NCBI GenBank assembly: GCA_944472155.2
Contig: OX235272.1
Span: 2,836,354-2,900,353 of the forward strand
Source of the DNA: Trichobilharzia szidati
Taxonomy: Eukaryota; Platyhelminthes; Trematoda; Strigeidida; Schistosomatidae
Length of the DNA stretch: 64,000 bases
Reading direction: 5' to 3'
Positions within the stretch are counted from its first letter, which is position 1. Each line of letters begins with the position of its first letter. Both the position numbers and the translations under genes were made by a program. The notes below the pieces were generated by a model. That model saw only the letters and a list, made by a program, of their open reading frames with translations, was not told the origin of the DNA and ran no database searches. Positions 31,941-42,495 of this stretch are shown in pieces.

Positions 31941-33570
31941 TTTGAATCTCCTATATGTAATCAAACCAACAACAGCACGCACACAACTGCAAGTTGACAC
32001 CAATCCTCCAACGAAAACCGAAGTAATGAATGCAATCAAGCTTCTGAAAGCTGGAAAAGCAGCTGGACCAGATGGAATTCCCCCGGAAGCACTGAAAGCG
32101 GACCCAAAAACGACAGCAGATATGCTGACTCCATTATTGCAAAAGATCTGGAAGGAGGGAAAGGTGCCTACTGACTGGAGGAAAGGTTACCTAGTGAAAC
32201 TACCAAAGAAGGGCGACTGAGGACTCTGCAAGAACTGGCGAGGAATCATGCTCCTGTCGACGCCAAGTAAAATTCTGAGTCGCATCATCCTGGAGAGAAT
32301 CAAGGACGCGCTGGATACAGAACTCCGACCAGAACAAGCTGGATTCAGGAAAGGCAAATCATGTTCTGACCAAATTGCAACTCTACGCATTATCATCGAA
32401 CAAAGCATGGAATGGCAATCAAATCTCTACCTCAACTTCATAGACTTTGAGAAGGCCTTCAACAGCGTTGACCGCGAAGTAATTTGGAAACTACTCGAGT
32501 ACTACGGCGTACCCCAAATATTCATCAACCTTATTCAACAGCTGTACGACAATGGCACATGTCAAGTGATCCACAACGGAAAACTCAGCGAAGCGTTTGG
32601 AGTGAACACAGGAGTCAGACAAGGGTGCTTATTATCACCAATGATATTCCTAATTGTGGTGGACTGGATTATGCGTCAGACAGTGGGAAACGAGAAGACA
32701 GGGATATCCTGGACCGACGTGAAGAACCTAGAAGACCTGGATTTCGCAGATGATTTATGTTTGATGTCACACAAAATCGAAGACTTACAAGCAAAAACCG
32801 ACAAACTGGTCGGAGAAGCAGCTGGAGAAGACAGGACTCCAGGTGAACATAGACAAGACGGAGGTCATGAAAATAACCAACCAACAACAGCAACAGCAAC
32901 ATCCAGTGCCAATCACCATCAACGGGAGGGATTTGAAAGAGGTTACTTCATTCACTTATCTAGGGAGCATTGTCTCAACCACAGGAGGAACGGACGAGGA
33001 TGTCAAATCGAGAATCGGGAAAGCGAGAAACACATTCATCAACCTGAAACCAATCTGGAAATCTTCGTCACTCAGCATCAACAACAAAATTCGGATTTTC
33101 AATACAAACGTCAAGTCAGTCAGTTCTTCTATACGGATCAGAAACTTGGCGGGTCACAAAGAATATTTCCAACAGCCTGTTGCAGATCTTTATCAACAAC
33201 TGTCTTCGCTCTATACTCAAGATCAGATGGCCGGAAAGAATCAACAACAAGAAACTATGGGAACAAACAAAACAAGAAGCAATCGCTCAACAAATATGCA
33301 GGAGAAAGTGGAGATGGATTGGACACTCCCTGAGCTTAGGAGGCCGCAGGGTGACATCGCGCCTCAGGCCAGTGCTCGAGTGGAACCCGAAAGGGAAGCG
33401 GCGAGTGGGACGTCAGTGCAAGTGTGACATGGAGGAGATCGTGTGAAGAGGAATTGAAACAGTATGGACTAACATGGATGCAGGTGAAGAGTACAGCAGA
33501 AGAGAGAAGCAAGTAGAGGCGTGCAGTTGAAGCCCTATGTTCCACTAGGAACCCAAGGGAACAATAATAA
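31941..33570 (+). mobile_element. RTE-like (SR2-type) retrotransposon, best copy
   Basis: A 5'-truncated element holding most of the RT and the whole C-terminus, a short 3' UTR and an (ATA)n tail at 33562-33580. Damage is light: one in-frame stop at 32218-32220 and two frameshifts, near 32835 and 33120. The second matches a 4-bp duplication (gtcagtca). The 5' endonuclease is absent. The C-terminus reads RWIGHSLSLGG, LEWNPKGKRRVGRQ. The short trinucleotide tail is typical of RTE elements. Confidence 0.85.
32248..33333 (+). pseudogene. RTE reverse transcriptase, frame with frameshift
   Basis: 361-codon frame in phase with 31942-32220 across a TGA stop. RT motifs by residue: EQAGFRKGKSCSDQIATL (29-46), motif A FIDFEKAFNSV (64-74), motif B GVRQGCLLSP (122-131), motif C LDFADDL (154-160) with both catalytic Asp residues. 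After about residue 195 the frame runs out of register; the true C-terminal part continues at 32843-33110 and 33180-33446 in other frames. The stretch 31942-32220 supplies the RT finger words KAAGPDGIPPEALK. It would prime reverse transcription on DNA if whole. Confidence 0.8.
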
Positions 33571-33754
33571 TATAATAATAATATGTAATCAGCTGTAAAT
33601 GGGCAGTGATCGTCAAGTCCTTTTGTCAGAAGACCATACTGAAGTGTTCACAAAAGATTTTGCGGCCTGAATGATTTCTTTCCCACAATGAAAGAGGACA
33701 CAGATTTATGAAGTTGGATAAACGATTTGAAGACTATAATTTAAAGCAAGTTTT

Positions 33755-33875
33755 AGAAGAAAGAACTCCGGACTCCTCGGAGGTGCTCACTAACAACCAT
33801 CCCACTAGGGGTTGAATCTGGGACCTTCAGGTTTCTTGACCAACCACCTTGACTATTCGACCATTTAGGTTACTT
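33755..33875 (-). mobile_element. SINE-A fragment
   Basis: Reverse 'ggttgaatctgggaccttc' and 'gaccatttaggttac' match the B box to A box part. Hammerhead and tail are gone. Confidence 0.55.
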
Positions 33876-34164
33876 GGTGTTTATAAACAAAAAAGACAAA
33901 GTACTGAAAACTACATCAAATTTAACTTATCCCACAACCGAGCTGATTTCTCTATTCTGAATTCAACTTACTTTTTAGTGACATTCTCTTTTCATCTTTG
34001 AGAATTGAAAGAGAATTACATGTCACACACACATACACACATTTTGAAAACACGTCAGAAAGGCAGATTTCACTTCAACATAACAGTCAGCTGACCTGCT
34101 GAATTCCACATGTGATTTAAACACTTAGCAACCATTTAAGGCGATCTATAATCCAAAAAACAAA

Positions 34165-34580
34165 GTGAAATACTTGATCGGACACTAGTAACTAGTTTGA
34201 TGCGCCTAGTCCTTTCTTCGGTACAGACTGAATTCTATCAATCAGGTTTGCAAAGTGACCACCATTCTAGGCAGCTTGCCATCACGGTGCACACATTGAT
34301 TTGATGATATTAGATGGTTGGAGGCAATCAGCCACAGGAAGCCTTGACTGCACCTAGGTTTCGTGCTAGTTGGCACTCACCAATCAATCGGCAAGGCGTA
34401 TCTGCAACCTTGAAGGAATTCATGTCCCTTCTAAGATTCTAACCCGCATCACCCGTTGAGAGACATGAATTCCTTCAAGACAGTTGCACATGCGTCTTGC
34501 TGACTAGCACGAAACCTGGGTGCAGCCAAGGCTTCCTGTAGCCAATTGCCTCCAACCATCTAATATCATCAAAGTGAAAT
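34165..34580. mobile_element. SINE-C foldback composite
   Basis: A foldback arm (34165-34300) leads to the reverse SINE-C body (34300-34450), then a forward body (34455-34575), so the element folds on itself around 34450. Mirrored words: 'ttgaaggaattcatgtccc' and 'gacatgaattccttcaagac'. Confidence 0.7.
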
Positions 34581-35639
34581 CTTCTTAAACTTTTTAAGAT
34601 CATAAAACTACTATCATATTCTACGTGTCAGTCTCTGCCTGACTGACCCAATTTCTTAATTCCCACTTCTATTCCTTCGTTAACATGATCATTTCCTACA
34701 TGCGTGCGTCTATACGAGAAAAATGTCTGATTTTCATCTCTTAAGTAAGACTGATTCATTATGTCAGGACATAATTCTTTCTATTAAAAAAAATTTGTCA
34801 AGTGATTTCCTCTTTTGTTTTTCTTGGTTAATCACAATTGAGAAAAACATAAACTTCTAATTTCTAAGAAATAAAAAACAACAACATGATTTCTCTTTTC
34901 TCCAAATGCAAACTTTAACTAATCCATCAACACTGAATATTTCCATGAATTTTTGGGGAATTCATTCAACCTCTACCTTTACAATTTGTTTGTTTACTCT
35001 TGCATTTAATCGATTGTACTCTATAATTAATTGCTCCCCCCCGCGCCCTCTAAGTCTTTTCTGGCTTATGTCATATTGTGAAGAGAAGGAATATTAAAGG
35101 TTATCAGTAGGGCAAGTAGTGTGCCGGTATTGAGCCAGCTAGCTCATTACTACTGTCGTCGACAGACATCTGAACTCATATAAATCAGTATTGTCTGACT
35201 GTCAACGCCGTCTCTATTTCTCAGTATTCCACCTCACCCTCGTATCTCGTCAGATAGGAGCAGAACTCAGTATAAAAGATTATGCGCTTGTACAACCAAG
35301 TACAGAAACTCAACGATACCACAACTGGTCTGCTGGTGTCCCAGACCCCAACCACACGCCAAATGATTCTAAGCTGATATAAATACCCTTCATCCCACGA
35401 TGCCAAGTCATAGTCTCACCAACTGCCAGCTTTTCCATCTAGTCCCAGGTGTAGCGAACACAGCCCAGTGCAAAAGTCTCTGGGATGACATTTGTAAGAC
35501 ACGTGTAAGTCACCTATATAGGTGTTTCCAGATGTTGACACTCAGTGAATGGCTACCTCTACTGTATCCAAACGCGCTCTGCCAAACCTCAGAATTACTC
35601 ATGATCCCATGGGAAACAAGCAATTCTGTGATATGCACA
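34581..35639. other. No recognised feature
   Basis: AT-rich to 35090, then a more GC-balanced part with short frames only. I recognise no domain or repeat head. Confidence 0.35.
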
Positions 35640-35870
35640 AGGATATAGAGGTTATTTGGACGTGATCGGAGCGCCATCAGAAGGCGAGCCCTCGAGTGGA
35701 ACCCCAATGCAAAGAGAGGGGTTGGGTTTGGGTCCGATGGAGACATGAAGGAAATCGTATGAGAAGGAAATAAAAGTTTATGGGAAGCGGTGGACAGCAG
35801 AGATGTGAGTGCAGTGGAGATTTGTTGCTGAAGCTCCAAGTTCCACTGAGAAGCCAAGGGACAAGTTTAA
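35640..35870 (+). mobile_element. RTE-like 3'-end fragment
   Basis: 'gaaggcgagccctcgagtgg' then 'gacatgaaggaaatcgtatg' and 'ctccaagttccactgagaag' match the C-terminus and 3' UTR of the 33 kb copy. About 230 bp remain. Confidence 0.7.
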
Positions 35871-35991
35871 ATATTAATGGTCGGTTGTCACCTCCCTTAA
35901 ACACCCCTATTAAGTGAAGCAAGGAAGAATTAGAAATCCTTGAAACAACCGAGATCTGTAGCTCAGGTGTGTAAGCTAGATGGTTTTTATT

Positions 35992-36340
35992 TTTTTTTTA
36001 TTTTTGATTACAGCTTGATGCCACACCGTATTTTTGGTACAAGTATGGAATTTTCAGCATGGATACCGGTAGCCCGAATTTTGCAGGCTAACCATTGATA
36101 TCAGGTGTGCGTCGGCAGGGGATCGAGCTCCGGACCATGTGCATGATCGGCGAGAGTCCTAACCGCTGTTATTTTTATTAGGTTTGTCAGACAAGAATGA
36201 AAATTAGTTAGTCATCGTTATTGTCAACTTCATCAAAGTATTCCACAAAAAATGTGATAAATAGTCAAATTGTACTTAGGGGGGGGAGTGACGATGAAGA
36301 TTAGTAAGAAGGTAGTGGTGATGAGTTGTCGAAAAAGAAC
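35992..36340. repeat. Left arm of long inverted repeat
   Basis: Pairs in reverse with 40127-40470. The arm contains a SINE-B1 copy truncated at the same base on both sides (head starts at aacagcgg), plus about 155 bp of PLE terminal sequence. Shared private changes such as GAGCTC in the B-box region show duplication after SINE insertion. Confidence 0.8.
35995..36178 (-). mobile_element. SINE-B1 copy, head truncated
   Basis: Reverse tail 'gattacagcttgatgccac' to 'gagagtcctaaccgctgtt'. The first dozen bases of the head are replaced by 'atttttatta', as in its mirror at 40.30 kb. Confidence 0.8.
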
Positions 36341-36760
36341 ATAGTTGTAAATGTTAATCTGTCAACACTGGCCATTTCATCTCAAAAAACGCCTCTTCCT
36401 TCAAAGTGATCTACAAACTAAATAATAATAACCTCCCAAAGGCATTACGCTGTCGTCTCCTTTGTTTTCCTAAAGCCTTTGCTAATCATCTGGGAAAACC
36501 ATGGTTACGCATACAACCACTTCTATTATAATGGCAACAACTGTGTTGATTTCTACTGACTTGATGTTTGTATATCTGCTTCTCTAACTCCCAATAACTC
36601 TTGTATTTCTTTGCAAGTCTTACGTAATTGCAAATTTTCCTTTGTTTCTATTTATAGCCTAATCAAAAGTCGCTCATTAAATTATTCATCTGGTTGCGTA
36701 ACTATAATACACTTAATCAACTTCCATTATGTATTGTCTAACATTATTAAGATTCAGTGA
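36341..36760 (+). pseudogene. PLE-C group C-terminus and 3' UTR
   Basis: 36360-36535 aligns with 13110-13310 word for word ('aacgcctcttccttcaaagt', 'acaaccacttctattataat') and ends the ORF. AT-rich 3' UTR follows. Confidence 0.6.
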
Positions 36761-37515
36761 CAAAAACGTGAAAGAAAAGTCTCCATCGCCAAAAATCACA
36801 GTTATTCCTAAGAAAGCTCTCTCCATGAACCTGGAATCCAAAGGGGATATCGAAGCAGTTATTCTTAGAAAACGACTTTCTACATGTCTAAAGAAGACAT
36901 TTCAGGCAGCCACCTCACGTACGACATTCTCCAGCGGACAGTTAATCCAGTCTAACGTTAAGAATAAGACACCGCTTTCGGCCACCTCAATGGTGTGTAT
37001 TTATCAGTTTACTTGCTCATGTAGAACAAAGTATGTCGGCCGTACGCAGCGCCAAGTCCATAAACGTATTCTGGAACACTGTCCAGCTTGGTTAGCCAGA
37101 GGAGAAAAAAAGGGATACTAGCAGCTCCATCCTCAAACACCTTTTCAACTCAGGATATCGAACACCCCAGCATGCATGCTTCACAGCGCTACACAGAGTC
37201 CCTCAACATCGTACGAAAGGACTGAAAAGACGCCACATGTAAATAGCTAAAATCGCTGGTTATTCGGGATCTGAAACCGGACCTCTGCATTTAAAAGCAC
37301 CACAAACATTCCCACTCCCTGTGGTGGCCAAAGTAACCTTCTCACTATAATTTTGCTTCCTTTTGCTATGTAAGTTTATTATTATTATTATTATTCTCAT
37401 CACTCTTATTTTATTGTCACTCTACTGCTGTTTATTAGTAGCATTGCGTTTTCATACAGATTTTATAAAAACACTTAATTGTTTCATACATTTGGTTCCC
37501 TTGATAAATTTCGAT
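36729..37515 (+). pseudogene. PLE-C group connector and GIY-YIG endonuclease, broken
   Basis: Frame 36729-37121: connector end VIPKKALSMNLESKGD, then MVCIYQFTCSCRTKYVGRTQ, RILEHCPAWLARGEKKG, then a stop. Beyond it the C-terminal half to 37340 is in shifted frames (LPVVAKVTF-like end). The core is YVG. 3' UTR with ATT repeats at 37376-37395 follows and abuts the tail of a minus-strand PLE. Confidence 0.7.
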
Positions 37516-37555
37516 AGAGAAAGAAAGACCAGATATGCAGTATAAAATGATATCA

Positions 37556-37600
37556 TTCTATTTCACAGGTTCTCATCAGCTGCAAACTACCTGAAATTAC
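37556..37600 (-). ncRNA. Hammerhead-like motif, PLE-C group
   Basis: The minus strand reads GCAGCTGATGAGAACC, TGT, then GAAATAG. Core boxes CUGAUGA and GAAA are intact with an eight-base spacer. It sits near the 3' end of the host PLE. Confidence 0.45.
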
Positions 37601-38001
37601 AATGGTTATAATTAATAACATTTCATACTTCATTGTTTGAAAGGTAATACAGAAAGCATTATAAGATAAACTCATCCGGAATATAAGGATTAAAATTTTG
37701 TAGTTTAAGTTACCATCAATTTATATACTATCAAACTATGAAAAAAGGAAGAAAAAGGGGGGAGTGAGAGAAGACAGAAAACAGAAAAATCTAATAAACA
37801 GCGTCAACATGGCAACTCAACAAGGTCAAAGTTCATCAATTTGAAAACTTGCTTCGTGAGTTGAACTCATTAGTGTCTATGAGTAATCAGTGTAATGGAA
37901 GTGATATGGTTACCAAGGGAGTGAGAGATTGACTACACTCTCTTTCTGTGTGCATAAGTTTGGTCTGAGACGTTTTATTGCAATTGCTTCAGCAAATCGT
38001 A

Positions 38002-39666
38002 GTAGAATAACAGATTAGTTATGGGGTGTCAAAATAAATAGTCGTATTTGTGTGACAAACGTGCTAGGCTGAATTCGATTACAAAATAATGTAAAACGGG
38101 AGACAATGGTGATTAATCATAATAGATTTGTAGAGTGGGGTGTAGGAAAATTGACAAGTCAGTTCAAGGTTATAAAAGGAGTCAGGTGAGTGGCTAGTAC
38201 AAAGTGGTCTGTGTTAAACAGGAGATAGTAAGACTGCAATGGGAGGTTCATAATGAGATAACGAATATGTGAAATGAAACAGGTGGAAGCATATATTGAG
38301 AAAAGAGATAATATCACTAATAATAAGTCCGGATAGTATAAACGAAAAAAAATTCTATAGTATTGAGAGAATGTTTGCATGAAGGGCATAAATTATGACG
38401 AATAATAATAATAATTGTAATAATAAGCAAAGGAAAAAAAAGTCCAAGAGGGTTAAGGGGAAGGAGCACTCTTGGTGAGAAGAAGAATCATCAATCCAAG
38501 TTTGGCCACGGTAGGAACAGCGTCTGGACGTGTTCTTTTTGGATACAAAGTTCCGGTTTAGTCGATCTTATTGCAACAGCTTCAGCTATGTGTAGAAGAC
38601 GTAAGCGGACTGTACGTGATAACGACTTCGGAATTCGGTATATAACCCTGAAAGCTGTGTTGACATCGATATGATGTCCCGTATCGACCAAGTGTGACAG
38701 GATCGAGCTTTTTATGCACTTAATTTCCCCTCTGCTGAACCAAGCTGGTAAATGTTCTCGAACCCGTAGACGAACCTGCCTAATCGTGCGCCCTATATAA
38801 CTTGAACCACAGGAACAGTTGAAATGGTATATGCATGAAGAAGAGCTAAGATTAGGTAAAACATCTTTGAGTTGCTGGGTGAACATTGGACGGCTACTGA
38901 AAGATAGACACAGACGTGCAGAGTAGAAAGTTTTCTTGATCGCCCTGGTTAAACGTTGCGATAGAATCTCCGCAGGAGTATCTCCCTTGAATTGGAGACG
39001 TAAAAACAGAGGCTTTTTCTCCACCGTTGTCAGTTCATGTTTACGGCTATTGTAACCTATGTTTGCTTTAATGAACTTCTCTGGATATCCGTTCTCACTT
39101 AGAATGTCTCGGATGACCTGGAGTTGATGATGGATTGGATTGATGATTCTTCTTCTCACCAAGAGTGCTCCTTCCCCTTAACCCTCTTGGACTTTTTTTT
39201 TCCTTTGCTTATTATTACAATTATTATTATTATTGTTATTATTATTATTAATATTATTATTATTCGTCATAATTTATGCCCTTCATGCAAACATTCTCTC
39301 AATACTATAGAATTTTTTTTCGTTTATACTATCCGGACTTATTATTAGTGATATTATCTCTTTTCTCAATATATGCTTCCACCTGTTTCATTTCACATAT
39401 TCGTTATCTCATTATGAACCTCCCATTGCAGTCTTACTATCTCCTGTTTAACACAGACCACTTTGTACTAGCCACTCACCTGACTCCTTTTATAACCTTG
39501 AACTGACTTGTCAATTTTCCTACACCCCACTCTACAAATCTATTATGATTAATCACCATTGTCTCCCGTTTTACATTATTTTGTAATCGAATTCAGCCTA
39601 GCACGTTTGTCACACAAATACGACTATTTATTTTGACACGCCATAACTACTAATCTGTTATTCTAC
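38002..39666. repeat. Inverted arms 38002-38499 and 39135-39666
   Basis: Arms of 498 and 532 bp mirror each other almost base for base; even a 76-codon open frame is the same on both sides. The main difference is the length of an ATT microsatellite (39220-39265 compared with 38400-38426). This means a recent event. Confidence 0.9.
38491..39162 (-). CDS. PLE connector plus GIY-YIG endonuclease, open frame
   Basis: 223 codons. The connector (1-105) has LSENGYPEKFIKAN and VEKKPLFLRLQFKGDTPAEI. The endonuclease begins C110-IYHF, with C116 and C118, then SYIGRTIRQ at 121-129, REH at 135-137, SHLVDTGHHID at 156-166, and ends LFLPWPNLD. The GIY-YIG core residues Tyr and Gly and the Cys/His pattern are kept, and there is no stop. 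The first Met lies within the inverted arm, so the frame is a 5'-truncated one that happens to begin there. It lacks the RT domain and so cannot mobilise itself. Confidence 0.75.
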   Translation of the reverse strand: MVRRRIINPIHHQLQVIRDILSENGYPEKFIKANIGYNSRKHELTTVEKKPLFLRLQFKGDTPAEILSQRLTRAIKKTFYSARLCLSFSSRPMFTQQLKDVLPNLSSSSCIYHFNCSCGSSYIGRTIRQVRLRVREHLPAWFSRGEIKCIKSSILSHLVDTGHHIDVNTAFRVIYRIPKSLSRTVRLRLLHIAEAVAIRSTKPELCIQKEHVQTLFLPWPNLD

Positions 39667-39741
39667 GTTAAAAAATGTATCTGCCGCATAACTGGCCTTA
39701 TTGTAACGACAACAAATATTATATTTTATAATTGTAAGAAC

Positions 39742-39755
39742 CTGAAGAGGCGAAA
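39742..39755 (+). ncRNA. Hammerhead-like remnant in the inverted segment
   Basis: CTGAAGA (39742-39748) and GAAA (39752-39755) separated by GGC only. Both core boxes exist but no stem II is possible. It lies in the longer, inverted 3' copy of the nested PLE. Confidence 0.3.
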
Positions 39756-40126
39756 TAATTGAAAAGAATATTCTTCGTTCAGATTGACTTTTAATTCATA
39801 ATATGGGAATTTTCCACACTATCAAATCGTAGTAGATTCGCTGTCCTTTGTATGTTTAATATTTCGAAGGATTTGGAAATCTCAACAAAATGGCCCGTAT
39901 CCACAAGGTGTCTGGTAATTGCACTTTGTAAATATTTGCTTCCTTTTAAGCATAAGTTTCTCAGAATATGCTCTGCTTTTATAGTGCAAATTTGGTCTTT
40001 CTCTATCGAGACACTTAATTGTCTTTCCACTAGTTCTTGTTCACTCTACACAACTGCATTGATTAGTCATTTTCTCATACTTATTAAGTCATATCAACTT
40101 CTAACGCTTTTCTAACTTCCAGTCAT

Positions 40127-40470
40127 GCTATTTTTCGACATCTCGTCACCACTACCTTCTTACTAATCTCCACCCTCACCCCCGCACCTAGTTACAATTT
40201 GACTATTCATCACATTTTTTGTGAAATACTTTGATGAAGTTGACAATAACGATGACTAACTAATTTTCATTCTTGTCTGACAAACTTAATAAAAATAACA
40301 GCGGTTAGAACTCTCGCCGATCATGCACATGGTCCGGAGCTCGATCCCCTGCCGACGCACACCTGATATCAATGGTTAGCCTGCAAAATTTGTGCTACCG
40401 ATATCGCATGCTGAAAATTCCATGCTTGTACCAAAAATATGGTGTGGTTTCAAGCTATAATCAAAAAAAT
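40127..40470. repeat. Right arm of long inverted repeat
   Basis: Mirror of 35992-36340: PLE terminal sequence (40127-40290) then a head-truncated SINE-B1. About 3.8 kb separates the arms. Confidence 0.8.
40299..40470 (+). mobile_element. SINE-B1 copy, head truncated
   Basis: Begins AACAGCGGTTAG, B-box-like GAGCTCGATCC, body 'tcaatggttagcctgcaaaa', tail 'ggtttcaagctataatcaa' and A-rich end. Confidence 0.8.
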
Positions 40471-41459
40471 AAATAAATTAAAAAAATTAAAAAATATTCA
40501 GCACAATAAGTTCCCACAATATTCACAATTCTCAGTGTAGTTCATCGGATAATATTTTCTCTCCACCCAAGAGTTTTAAGTGAGACAGTCATCTCCAGTA
40601 CCTCATGTGACAGAGTGATGTTAGATGTGAATAATGAAATAAGCAGCATTTATGGGACTTTTGTTTGGTCCACCAGAATTGAGCAAAAGTAGATTTCACA
40701 CCAATTAAAAGTGTTTATGAGTAGATATGGCTAACCAGAGATATAAGTGAATGATTACGAAAACAAGAATTGGAGAAAATAAGATGCAATGACTGGGATG
40801 GAAATTGAGGTCACCGAGGGATTCAAGCAGGCCCTTAAATGTACACACTTGCATACATGCAAATTAGTTATATATAATTGCGAATATACAGCTAAGTGAG
40901 TGAATTCACCGAAAATATACTCCTCGTTGAGCTGCGTGTTTTGCTTACAAATAAATTTTGATCACATAAACTCATGTTTTAGCCTTTTATAGATAAGCTT
41001 TCAAAACATTTAACTATACAACGCAGACCTGTTTTTAGATATGGGTTTGAAGGCACTACTGAAATCAACTCGCTGCCTCATGTCTATTATATGCTTTGCA
41101 ACAGGTGAGGTAGGACATGTATTTCCGTGTTTAATTGAATCAGGCGATCTTATTTGATGTTACAGATACTTAGGAATATGTTATGTAGCCCTGACCTGCA
41201 GAAATTGATAAGCTCCTCCGCCACCCTATGTACGTGTGACCACGCCTACTAGTAAATTGGCAAACATACTGTAGGATGTGACGCTATCGTTCGGATACCA
41301 TGGGGGTTTATAGAAAACAACAGAAATCTTGTTCTCCCCATGAAAATGAGTTTAGCTATGTAGTAATTCCTACTGAGTACTGCTAATGGAGCCCCGTTGC
41401 CTCTAGATTTTTTCATGTCAAGACCAGGCAACACATACCTAGAGAAAAGTAACTGACAG
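40471..41459. other. No recognised gene; possible PLE end motif at 40880
   Basis: Unassigned AT-rich sequence. 'atacagctaagtgagtgaat' followed by 'tcaccgaaaat' at 40888-40918 resembles the PLE-B terminal motif. Confidence 0.35.
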
Positions 41460-41614
41460 ATCCCGGTTTTACAAGAGATACGTGAACGATACTTTCATTA
41501 TCTTCAATAATAAAGAGAATTTGGAGGACATTCTGGCCTTTTTCAACAGCTGCCATTCAGCAATTCAGTTCACATTAAGGAAGGACAAAAAATAACTAAA
41601 TGAAGTAAACGGTT

Positions 41615-41770
41615 GTGTCAGTGACTTGATATGATTATGAGCAATAGTTTGTGCTCGAAACATCATCAGTTAATATTACTGCACGACACTGTGTGATTTA
41701 TCAAAATAAAATCTTATCTATAATGGAGTTATACACTACCACAGTGCCCAAGTTTTATACTTATATCAAT
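41615..41770 (+). mobile_element. PLE-A 3'-end fragment
   Basis: 'gacttgatatgattatgagc', then a GAGC/GCTC hairpin before CGAAAC (41655-41660), the terminal repeat and 'ctaccacagtgcccaagttt', the same string that bounds PLE-A at 5720-5745. Confidence 0.7.
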
Positions 41771-42267
41771 AGGACGTGAACAAAATTGAATATGAACAGA
41801 TCCATCTACAGAAAGCCGACATGGAACAGACAACTCACTAACTTTCATAGCCAGGTGCCACCATATACCAAAACGAAATGCGATCCATTAACTGAGCCTC
41901 AGAATCGACAGCATTTGCTGCTCTGACAGTTTGGAAGAGGAGAGGCTAAACAACCTGGAAAGAATACTCCTTGAAAATGGCTACCAGAATTTTTCATCAC
42001 AAAATCCATGAAGCCTAAACCACTACAACCAGCCATACTTTCTCCTCTCAAGAAACTTCCCTACTTGCATCTAAAATTCATTGAAGACTCATAAGTAGAA
42101 ATACTGAGGAACCTAATGTCCCACTTACCGAAGAAAACCTTCACGGTTGAACTTCGACTAGCTTTCTCTACAAAACTAATGATTCGCATGAACATGAAGG
42201 ATGTGCTACCACTGTTGTCTGGCTTCATCAGTGTGCATCTACCAATTCACCTGCTCTTACCCGGCGT

Positions 42268-42495
42268 TTGCTGTCCAAACGTATCATTGAACACTTACCC
42301 TCATGGTTTTATAAAGGAGAAACAAGATCCCTCCGCCACATATGTACTCTCGAACACCTGATCGAATCTGGACACCAAGCAAACCCACAAACTATCTTCA
42401 AAGTCGTCTACAAAATTACAGAAGCAGTGACAATTCATATGTTAAGTGCTGAACTCTGCATACAAAATAAGTTTGTTGAGTCATTAAATCTATAG
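42268..42495 (+). pseudogene. PLE-B endonuclease C-terminal frame
   Basis: 75 codons: IIEHLPSWFYKGETRSLRH, TLEHLIESGHQANP, FKVVYKITEAVTIHML, LCIQNKFVESLNL and stop. The preceding frame (42116-42361) holds the connector end. The YVG core is damaged. Confidence 0.65.

Larger units (their letters stand above)
38007..39822 (-). mobile_element. Nested PLE with inverted copy of its own 3' region
   Basis: Inserted in another PLE with a 14-bp duplication, caaatcgtagtaga (37993-38006 and 39823-39836). On the minus strand it reads: an inverted terminal segment (39822-39135), then connector plus endonuclease (39162-38491), then a 3' UTR (38490-38007). The 3' UTR and the inverted segment form long near-perfect arms. 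The 3' side stops about 155 bp short of the end present in the inverted copy. The RT is absent. Confidence 0.85.
37516..40126 (-). mobile_element. PLE-C group copy hosting a nested PLE
   Basis: The coding frame runs 39990 to 39837 (EHILRNLCLKGSKYLQSAIT, RHLVDTGHFVE, FEILNIQRTANLL), is cut by the element at 38007-39822, and resumes at 38006 with RFAEAIAIKRLRP, LCTQKESVV, NLSLPW and stop near 37910. The 3' UTR runs to a hammerhead-like motif at 37556-37600. On the 5' side the ORF breaks at about 39985 and continues as an inverted copy of the terminal segment ('gcaaatttggtctttctcta'). Confidence 0.75.

Noticed and set aside
32669..32902. Leu-rich minus frame that resembles a membrane peptide
   Set aside because: It is the antisense shadow of the RTE reverse transcriptase.
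38159..39506. Two identical 76-codon frames on opposite strands
   Set aside because: They are the two arms of the inverted PLE 3' UTR; the frame is chance.
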